Assembly (NCBI GenBank): GCA_025934335.1
Contig: JAICYG010000016.1
Coordinates: 1-24,154 of the forward strand
Reading direction: 5' to 3'
Origin: Thermoleophilia bacterium
Lineage (GTDB): Bacteria; Actinomycetota; Thermoleophilia; Gaiellales; Gaiellaceae
DNA length: 24,154 bases
Positions 1-6,255 of this stretch are shown one piece after another (the stretch's first letter is position 1; each line of letters starts with the position of its first letter). Under the pieces are notes generated by a model. That model saw only the letters and a list, made by a program, of their open reading frames with translations, did not search any database and was not told the DNA's origin. The position numbers and the translations under genes were made by a program.

Positions 1-273
1 CTGACGGCGGCATCGGTCGACGGCCGTCTCGGTGCGCACACGAGGCGCTGTGCGCGCACGCTGATCGAGCGCGGGCTCGCGCACCTGATCGCGAGCGACG
101 CGCACGCACCGAGCGTGCGCGCGGTGGGACTGGGCGCCGCGGTGCAGGAGGTGGGGGAGGAGCTCGGCCGCTACCTGACGGTCGACGTGCCGCGGGCGCT
201 CCTCGCAGGCGGGGAGCCGCCGCCGCGCCCGGTCGTGCGGGCGCGACGGCGGAGCTTGTTCAGACGGCGCTAA
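1..273 (+). CDS. CpsB/CapC-like PHP-type protein tyrosine phosphatase, C-terminal part
   Basis: The reading frame is open from base 1 to a TAA at 271-273, giving the last 90 residues of a protein that starts outside the window. The visible part has the layout of the C-terminal half of manganese-dependent CpsB/YwqE tyrosine phosphatases (PHP fold). There is a small-residue patch near residues 3-8, then a helix and the motif IASDAH near residues 34-39, whose Asp-Ala-His corresponds to the late metal-binding motif of the family. A basic tail, RRRSLFRRR, ends the protein. These enzymes dephosphorylate the tyrosine kinases that control capsule and exopolysaccharide export, which fits the glycan genes further right. 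The gene converges on its neighbour with only three bases between the stop codons. The family call rests on a C-terminal fragment, so other PHP-domain hydrolases remain possible. Confidence 0.7.
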   Translation: MTAASVDGRLGAHTRRCARTLIERGLAHLIASDAHAPSVRAVGLGAAVQEVGEELGRYLTVDVPRALLAGGEPPPRPVVRARRRSLFRRR

Positions 274-276
274 CCG

Positions 277-1014
277 CTACGCCTTGTCGGCCGCGTTGGC
301 GGGCTCGTGCTCGCCGACGTGCCTCGCGGGCGTCGCCTCGATCTGCTGGAGGCTCGAGCCGCGCGGTGCGCGGATGCGGACGGTGATGCGGTCGCCGGCC
401 TTCAGCTGCGACGGCGCGATCACGGTCGGGACCTTGCCCTGCCAGAGCAGGAAGATCGTGTTCGCGTCGTAGGCGAACGTCTGGTCGGCGCCCTGGCCGA
501 GCAGCTTGCGCAGCGCGGGCCTGTTGCCGCCCTTCACGCTCACCGTCAGGGTGTTGGCCGTGGCCGACGTGAACGTGCCGCGGAAGAGGAACAGCGGCTT
601 GCCCGCCTTGCCGGGGTTCGCGCCGTGATCGCCGACGATGCCGGTGGGCGTCGCGGTGATGTCGCCGATCGAGGAGCCGGCCTTGGCGCGGACGTTCACC
701 TGCACCCAGTCGTTCGCGTGCAGGTCGAGGTACGAGCCGACGGCGGGGATGCCGTGGTGCCAGACGAGCACCTCGCTGCCGGTGCCGAGCGTGAACGTCT
801 GGTTCTGCGAGGCGCCGAGCATCGTGCGCAGAGCGGCATGGTTGCCGGCCTCGACGGTGACGGTGACGCTGCCCGACGTGGCCGAGACGACCTCGCCGCG
901 GTACTGGTACAGCTTGTTATGGGCCTTGCCGCCGCGGTCGGCGGACGCCGTTGCGGCGAGTGCCGCACAGGCGAGTGCGGCGAGGGCGAGCGTTGCGATC
1001 AGACGGAGCTTCAT
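277..1014 (-). CDS. Secreted protein with two tandem copies of a beta-rich domain
   Basis: A 245-residue exported protein of unknown function. The ATG at 1014 is chosen because an AGGAGG lies 9 bases upstream (1024-1029) and a clean signal peptide follows it (residues 1-26, cut after ASA). A longer in-frame start at 1074 would place 20 unlikely residues before the signal. The mature part has two homologous copies of about 95 residues (about 36-130 and 141-235). Each runs from an FRG/YRG strand, through SATxxxxxVSV and a GNxxALRxxLG helix, to a xGDxIxVxxRAxxGSSL strand and an ATPxxxVGxH end. The copies look like DUF5666-type small beta domains, but I do not recognise a named family with certainty. 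The protein at 15851-16240 shares the export-plus-beta-domain style. About 270 bases separate it from the next gene upstream, so it probably has its own promoter. Confidence 0.8.
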   Translation of the reverse strand: MKLRLIATLALAALACAALAATASADRGGKAHNKLYQYRGEVVSATSGSVTVTVEAGNHAALRTMLGASQNQTFTLGTGSEVLVWHHGIPAVGSYLDLHANDWVQVNVRAKAGSSIGDITATPTGIVGDHGANPGKAGKPLFLFRGTFTSATANTLTVSVKGGNRPALRKLLGQGADQTFAYDANTIFLLWQGKVPTVIAPSQLKAGDRITVRIRAPRGSSLQQIEATPARHVGEHEPANAADKA

Positions 1015-1286
1015 CGTTCGTTTCCTCCTGGGGAGAACTCGCGTGACCGCCTGAAGATGCTCGCCCTCCGGCAACGGGCTGTTGTCCGAACGTAAAACTG
1101 CGGCAAAACGTCACCGGTTTACGGCGCCTCCCGCCGCGGGGAATCGGCAAGATCGGGCGGTGTTTTTTCGCCCAGCGCTGAAGCTGGTCGCAGCCGGCGG
1201 CGCGGTGATCGTGTGGATCGTTTTCGTGCCGATCGTCGAGGCGATCCGCTCGGCGGCCGCGCTCGTCGCCCGGCGCTTCTCGCGCT
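1015..1286. other. Intergenic region, possibly with a small membrane-protein gene
   Basis: These 272 bases separate two minus-strand genes. The minus-strand leader of the gene at 277-1014 occupies the low-coordinate end with its AGGAGG. I see no convincing -35/-10 pair and no T-rich terminator for the operon ending at 1287. On the plus strand a GTG at 1160 opens a 45-codon frame ending in TGA at 1297. It would encode one hydrophobic segment rich in Val, Ile and Ala, then an Arg/Phe-rich tail. High third-position GC favours coding, but no ribosome binding site precedes it and it overlaps the neighbouring gene end by 11 bases. Confidence 0.3.
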
Positions 1287-2386
1287 TCAGCCGATGAGCC
1301 GGCGCAGCTCGGCGACGTACGTCGTACCCCAGCGCTGTAGCGGCACGACGTAGCTCCCCTCGGAGATCTCGTTCCAGCTGATCAGCGTCCACCCGTCGGG
1401 CGCAGACTGCGCATTGCCGGCGAAGAGCGTGTCGAGCGTCTGCACGCCGTTCCGCGGCACACACGTCGAGCCGCCGTTCAAGAGCGAGTCGTAGCCCGGC
1501 GTCAGCGGAGCGAACCACAGCTTGCGGGAGCCGTCGGGGTTCGCGCCCGAAGCCCGCACCTGCGCCGCGAGGTTCTTGAGCGTCGTGAACGAGCGCGGGT
1601 TCGTGTACGGGTTCTGCGACGACCAGTAGTAGCTGTCTCCGTCGAGGTACGCGCTGCGGCCGTCCGACCAGGTCGACTGCGTCTCGTCTCCGACGATGAA
1701 GAAGCTCGACCGGAAGCGGCTGCTGATGGTGGCGACGTCGGCGAGCGAGTACTTGCGGCTCCCGGTCCAGAGAAGGACGGGGCGCGACGAGTACGTGTGA
1801 TCGTAGGCGGAGTCGTTGCCGTACTGGCGAACGAGGTAGGCGAGGTCGTTCGCGATCGCGGTGACGCTCGGCTTCGACGAGCTCTTGAAGCTGATCCACA
1901 GCTTGAACGGGATCCCCTCGCCGTTCACCTTGTGCACCGCCGCGAATAGCGCGTCGAGCCGCTTGCTGTAGGTGGTCGAGCTGACGGTCTGCGTTGCGGC
2001 GCCCGTGCCGCCCCAGTTGACGATGAAGCCGGCGAGCCCGGCGGCGGCCGCGGTGCGGACGTCGAGCTCGATCAGGGCGGGGTCGTCCTGCGTCCAGAGC
2101 GCTGCCGGCGTGTCGGTGAGGTGGTCGCCCGCGTACAGGGCAGCGGGGGAGCAGCCGGCGGCGTCGAGCTTCGCCGGCAGCGGCAGCGGGCTCGCCGAGT
2201 AGGGGAAGGCCGAGCCGAGCTGGTCGTGCCAGTGCTGCGTGCTCCACCAGAGGTAGTAGTAGGCGAGGACGTGCGGCCGGGTGGCTCCCCTCGTCGCAGC
2301 GGGGCCGGCGAGGGCGAGAAGGGCGAGAACGGCCGCGCCGACAACGGCGCCGAGAAGGGAGCGCGAGGACCGGATCCCCCAGCCAT
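1287..2386 (-). CDS. GH99-like secreted glycoside hydrolase domain protein, apparent 5' frameshift
   Basis: About 365 residues related to the neighbouring gene at 2433-3506. Both begin the mature part with VLAYYY followed by a Trp-containing stretch, carry a GFIVxW strand (GFIVNW here), and end near LISWNE. The NEISEG motif close to the C-terminus keeps the two Glu of the ExxE signature that forms the active site of GH99 endo-mannosidases. A hydrophobic signal segment (GAAVLALLALAGPAA) is encoded in the correct frame around 2300-2345. No ATG, GTG or TTG exists in that frame between the stop at 2433-2435 and the signal segment; the first in-frame GTG is at 1937, deep inside the domain. An ATG at 2386 sits one base out of frame, and adding one G to the G5 run at 2376-2380 would join it to the signal peptide. 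Unlike its neighbour it has no C-terminal membrane anchor. It may be a sequencing error, a recent pseudogene or a recoded gene. Confidence 0.65.
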
Positions 2387-2432
2387 CGACCCGGAGGAGG
2401 CCCGGACGATCCCTCGCACGAGGGAACTCGCG

Positions 2433-3506
2433 TCAGGTGGGATTCGCGGTGCCGCGCCGCCGTGCGACGAGCACGAGCCCGAGCAGTCCCAGCACCGTGC
2501 CCCCGGTCGCGAACGCGATCACGTTGCCGGCGCCGGCCGACGCCGAGTTGTCGGAGTCGAAGCCGACGAGGCGCGGCCCCGGCGCGCGGCGAAGCGACGC
2601 GAGCGTGTCGAGCGACTGCGCGCCGTAGCGCGTGCTCGGCTCGATCTGGGTGTTCTCGCTGAACTCGTTCCAGCTGATCAGGCCGACGGCGTCGGGCGAT
2701 GACGCGAGGGCCGCGGCGTACTCCGCCTCGAGTGACTTGCCACCCCGCCGCGGGATCAGCGAGGTGCCGCCGAGCAGGCGCGCGTCGAACCCCGGTGCCG
2801 CCGGCGCGATCCACAACCCGCCGTGCGCGTGCACGACGCGGCCGAGCCTTGCGAGCTTCGCCTGGTAACCGGGTGTCGAGAACGGGTCGACGGCCGCCCA
2901 GTAATACGCGTCGCCGTCGACCGAGGAGGCGACGCGCGCGTAGTCGTCCGCCTGCCGCTGGCTCGCGAGCACGAGGAGCGATCGGCGGAGAGGAGCGGTG
3001 ACGCGCGCGATCGCCGCCGGCGTGAACTTCCACGTTCCCGACCAGATCACGAGCGGCTTCGAGTAGATGCGGAAGACGGGGCTCGACGCGAAGTGCTGCT
3101 GGAAGAAGCGGAGGTCGCTCGCCACGCGGGCCACGGGCAGCGGCCGGCGCTCGAAGTCGAGCCCTTCGTACATGACGGCGAGCTTGAAGTGCGTCTGCCG
3201 TGCGGCCGCGATCAGCCGCGTCAGCCGCCGGTTCAGCGTCGGCGTCGACTTCCAGCTGACGATGAAGCCGTCGATGCCCGCCTGCTGCGCCCAGCGGATG
3301 TGCTGGCGCATCGTCCGGAGCTCGTCGCTCGAGTAGCGGCCGAGGAGCGGTGTGTCGATCTTCGCGCGCTGCCAGGAGGTGGCGTTGAACCAGATGTAGT
3401 AGTACGCGAGGACGGGCACCGGCGCGCGCGGCGCGGCCGGGGCCGTGCCTGCCGCCGCGGTCGCCGCGACCAGAGCCGCCGCGGCCGCTGCGGCCACGCG
3501 CCTCAC
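2433..3506 (-). CDS. GH99-like (endo-mannosidase-type) domain protein, secreted and membrane-anchored
   Basis: A 357-residue protein. It starts at a GTG (3506) that overlaps the TGA of the upstream gene as GTGA, so translation is probably coupled. Residues 1-25 form an Ala-rich signal peptide. The domain begins with VLAYYYIWF (32-40), then GIDGFIVSW (77-85), a DGDAYYW stretch (197-203) and LISWNEFSENTQIEPS (276-291). The last matches the NEWxEGTQIE signature of GH99 and GH99-like proteins, with Glu281 and Glu284 at the catalytic positions; Trp and Gly of the classic motif are Phe and Asn here. A single transmembrane helix (about 329-348) followed by ARRR anchors it on the outer face of the membrane. 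Known GH99 enzymes cleave internal alpha-mannosides. The real substrate here is unknown, but the operon suggests a surface glycan. Confidence 0.8.
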   Translation of the reverse strand: MRRVAAAAAAALVAATAAAGTAPAAPRAPVPVLAYYYIWFNATSWQRAKIDTPLLGRYSSDELRTMRQHIRWAQQAGIDGFIVSWKSTPTLNRRLTRLIAAARQTHFKLAVMYEGLDFERRPLPVARVASDLRFFQQHFASSPVFRIYSKPLVIWSGTWKFTPAAIARVTAPLRRSLLVLASQRQADDYARVASSVDGDAYYWAAVDPFSTPGYQAKLARLGRVVHAHGGLWIAPAAPGFDARLLGGTSLIPRRGGKSLEAEYAAALASSPDAVGLISWNEFSENTQIEPSTRYGAQSLDTLASLRRAPGPRLVGFDSDNSASAGAGNVIAFATGGTVLGLLGLVLVARRRGTANPT

Positions 3507-4504
3507 CGACCCTGAGCCTCGCGGCCGAGCGTCGGGACCTGCGCGGCGTGGTGTCGCACGAGTCGCGGCCGCCGCCCGACCAGGAAGAGGAGCGCCGAGA
3601 GCAGGACGAACGCGCCGCCGACGGCGAGCGCGTCGTACACGCCGAGGATCCTGATCGTCGCCTCCTCGTTCCGCGAGACGACCACGTCGTGCCTCGTGCC
3701 GACACCGAGCGCGTCGATCTTCACGACGTAGTCGCCGCGCGGCAGCGCCTGCGCCGTCGCCTGCCCCTGCGAGAGCGCGAGCGGCGAGTGGCTGCCGTCG
3801 GGATGGGTGACGGTGGCGGTCGAGCCGACGGGGAAGCCGAAGAAGGCGTCGCGCGTCCGCACCTGCAGTGAGTAGAAGAGGACGCTGATCGGCACGCGTC
3901 CGCCGGCGACGAAGCGCTGTTGCCCGTGGTTGACCACGTTCGAGCCGGAGGCGACGACGCTCTCGATCGCGTAGTGGTACCGGCGGGCCCGCAGCGCGCC
4001 CCTGCGCACAACCGCGGCGCGGCTCGGAAGCCAGAGCGGCCCGCGCGGGTGCAGCACGAGCTTCACCCCGTCGCTGCGCGTCAGTGTCACCCGCTCGATC
4101 GCGCGCGGGTCGAGCCGGTGACCGGTCGGCGTGATGAACACGAGGCTCGTGCGGGCATCCACCCTGTAGGCGGCCCGCAGCGGGTGCACACCCGCTTCCC
4201 CCGCGACCGACCGCGCGCGGGCACGGAGGCCGTCGCGCCAGCGCACGAAGGCGACGCGGGTGCCGGTTCGCGGCACGTGGGCGGCCACGGCCTCGACCAC
4301 GTGACGCCGGCCGGGAGCGACCCGCACGCGAACGTGGCCGTCCGGCCCGGTGCGCACGCGTGTTCCGTCGACGACGAAGGCGACGCCGCTCACCCCGGGC
4401 AGCGCCGAGAGCTCGATCACCTCGGACTGCCCGCCGGCGGCCGCCGTGGGCGGCGTCGCGATGCCAAGGGCCGCCGCGAACGCAACGAGCACGCCGCGCC
4501 TCAC
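3503..4504 (-). CDS. Secreted membrane-anchored beta-domain protein of unknown function
   Basis: A 333-residue protein that I cannot place in a named family. The GTG at 4504 overlaps the TGA of the upstream glycosyltransferase as GTGA, and its own TGA overlaps the next start in the same way, which fixes both ends and places it in a translationally coupled operon. It has a signal peptide (about residues 1-23, ending in an Ala-rich cut site), a long beta-strand-rich outer region, and one transmembrane helix near the C-terminus (about 286-310) followed by a basic cytoplasmic tail. The outer region seems to have three parts: an Ig-like N-terminal piece with a VRVRVAPGRRH strand, a middle section with LVFITPTGHRLDP, and a last piece with a PRGDYVVKIDALG strand resembling carboxypeptidase-regulatory or PEGA-like folds. 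A structural or glycan-carrying role at the cell surface is an inference from context. Confidence 0.75.
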   Translation of the reverse strand: MRRGVLVAFAAALGIATPPTAAAGGQSEVIELSALPGVSGVAFVVDGTRVRTGPDGHVRVRVAPGRRHVVEAVAAHVPRTGTRVAFVRWRDGLRARARSVAGEAGVHPLRAAYRVDARTSLVFITPTGHRLDPRAIERVTLTRSDGVKLVLHPRGPLWLPSRAAVVRRGALRARRYHYAIESVVASGSNVVNHGQQRFVAGGRVPISVLFYSLQVRTRDAFFGFPVGSTATVTHPDGSHSPLALSQGQATAQALPRGDYVVKIDALGVGTRHDVVVSRNEEATIRILGVYDALAVGGAFVLLSALLFLVGRRPRLVRHHAAQVPTLGREAQGR

Positions 4505-6255
4505 GTTGCCGCCTCCCGCCGGCGGCCGAGCCGCGCGACCGCGAGAAGCAGCATGGTCACGAGCGTCGCGACCGCGTACAGCGTGTAGATGACGATGACC
4601 TGCCGGTGACGATTCGTCAGCGACTCGCCCGGCGCGACGGGGAGTGCCGGCAGCGGCCGGTCGCTCGGCACCGTCGCCGCGGCCGGCACGCGGTAGACGA
4701 CGACGACCGGCGTCGCCCCGCTCTCGGTGGCGGTCGGCACGGTGGCGACGTGGACGACGCGCGCGTTGTACCGGTCGACGTAGCGCAGGAGCCGCCGCGC
4801 GAAGTACGGCGAGCGCCGGGCGGAGAACGCGTCCCAGACGAGGTAGCGGACGACGCCCCGGCGCAGCAGCAGGTCGGGGTTGCGCACGGGCACGTAGGAC
4901 GGGTTGCGGGCGAGCGGGTTCGGGCTGACCGAGAGCCCGAGGCCGTGGCGCAGGCCGTAGAACTGGAGGATGTTGGCCATCGACGGGCCGATCGTGAAGA
5001 ACGTGCTCTGCGGCGGCGTGTTGGCGGCGAGCCAGCGTCCCGCGTCGCGACCGCCGGGCACCCCGCCCGCGCCGGCGAGCGTGCGCGTGGTCGGGGGCTG
5101 GATGCGGCTCCAGGTCGGCACGACGAGCGTCAGGCAGACGACCGCGGCAGCGGCCGGCCCGGCGACGCGCGCGTGGCGCGGTGCGAGCAGCTGGGGCACG
5201 CGCACGACCGCACGCCCGGCGAGCACTGCGACCGCGGGGGCGAGCGGGAGCAGGTACTGAAAGCCCTTGACAGGCCACAGCTCGAAGAGCAGGAGCGGCA
5301 CGGCGATCCAGCAGCCGAGGAGCCGCTCCCGCCACGTGCGCTCGTGCCGCAGCAACACGAACACGGCGAGCGCCGCGCCGACGAGCAGCGGCCCCATCGC
5401 GTGCGGCACGTCCGTCAGGTAGAAGAGCCAGCTGTGGTTCGGACGGCGAAGCAGCTGCCAGGCAAGGTAGTTGCGCCCCGTGTGCCCCCCGCCGCTGAGG
5501 GTGAGCGCGAGCGGGAACGCCGCGGCCATGGCCGCGAGCACGGCCGTCGCGATCACGAGCTGCCGCAGGCGGGCGCGGATGTCGGCCGAGACGACGAAGA
5601 ACACGTAGATCCCGCCGACGAGCAGCATCGCCGACTCCTTGCTCAGGAACGCGAGGCCGAGCACCGCCGCCCCCGCGTAGAGCCAGCGCGCCGCGCCGTC
5701 GCGCACGAAGCGGGCGAGGCAGTAGAGCGCACCGGTGGCGAAGAACGCCATCGGCACGTCGAGCAGGATCTGCCGGCTGACGACGACGTGGTACGGCATC
5801 AGGAGCAGGAACGTCCCCGCGACGAGGCCCGTGCGGCGGCCGTAGAGCAGCTTGCCGAGCTGGTACGTGAGAACGACGGTGCCGACCCCGAAGCCGACCG
5901 CCAGCCAGCGGCCGGCCGTGGCGCCGAGGTGCGCACGCCAGGCGAGGGAGACGATCGTCTGGAAGAGCAGGGGATGCGCCCGGAAGATCCGGAAGAAGGG
6001 CTCGAGCGCCTCGTGGTCCGCGATCGACGCGCCCTGCCCGGAGTAGACGGCCTCGTCGGCGTTCAGCCCGAGCGCGTTCAGGTGCCAGACACGTGCGACC
6101 GCGCCCGCGACGGCGGCCGCCGCGACCGCGCACCAGATCGTGTAGGCGGGGAGCGCCCCGACCGCGGGCAGGGCACGGCGGAACGCGCCGGAGAGTGGGC
6201 GCGCCCCGCCGCCGGCCTGCGGGCGAGGCGGATGTCCGGCCCGGGTCAGTGACAA
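4501..6255 (-). CDS. GT39-type (ArnT/PMT-like) polytopic membrane glycosyltransferase
   Basis: A 584-residue integral membrane protein. It opens with a helix at about 38-56, then an extracytoplasmic loop with the pattern LNADEAVY (64-71). Its Asp-Glu pair matches the catalytic acidic motif of GT39/GT83 enzymes, which move a sugar from a polyprenyl-phosphate carrier to an acceptor outside the membrane. About ten further hydrophobic helices follow, with ILLDVPMAFF and LAFLSKESAMLL segments that are typical of the family. A soluble extracytoplasmic C-terminal part contains a last helix near the end (VIVIYTLYAVATLVTMLLL). The start is a TTG at 6255 that overlaps the upstream gene end by 10 bases, with no clear ribosome binding site, so coupling is likely. 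It probably uses a lipid-linked sugar made by the GT2 domain protein encoded first in this operon. Confidence 0.85.
   Translation of the reverse strand: MSLTRAGHPPRPQAGGGARPLSGAFRRALPAVGALPAYTIWCAVAAAAVAGAVARVWHLNALGLNADEAVYSGQGASIADHEALEPFFRIFRAHPLLFQTIVSLAWRAHLGATAGRWLAVGFGVGTVVLTYQLGKLLYGRRTGLVAGTFLLLMPYHVVVSRQILLDVPMAFFATGALYCLARFVRDGAARWLYAGAAVLGLAFLSKESAMLLVGGIYVFFVVSADIRARLRQLVIATAVLAAMAAAFPLALTLSGGGHTGRNYLAWQLLRRPNHSWLFYLTDVPHAMGPLLVGAALAVFVLLRHERTWRERLLGCWIAVPLLLFELWPVKGFQYLLPLAPAVAVLAGRAVVRVPQLLAPRHARVAGPAAAAVVCLTLVVPTWSRIQPPTTRTLAGAGGVPGGRDAGRWLAANTPPQSTFFTIGPSMANILQFYGLRHGLGLSVSPNPLARNPSYVPVRNPDLLLRRGVVRYLVWDAFSARRSPYFARRLLRYVDRYNARVVHVATVPTATESGATPVVVVYRVPAAATVPSDRPLPALPVAPGESLTNRHRQVIVIYTLYAVATLVTMLLLAVARLGRRREAAT

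Noticed and set aside
2072..2419. Short minus-strand frame with GTG at 2419 and ATG at 2386
   Set aside because: It is not a separate gene; its product is Pro/Arg/Ser-rich. Its ATG matters only as the likely original start of the GH99-like gene before a one-base shift.
4505..6133. Upstream extension of the frame that ends at 3503
   Set aside because: Above 4504 this frame is an Arg-rich shadow of the GT39 gene. The true start is the GTG at 4504 in the GTGA overlap with a following signal peptide.
4360..6252. Long plus-strand frame of 630 codons
   Set aside because: Antisense to the GT39 gene, very rich in Arg, Glu and Asp, and without any recognisable fold.
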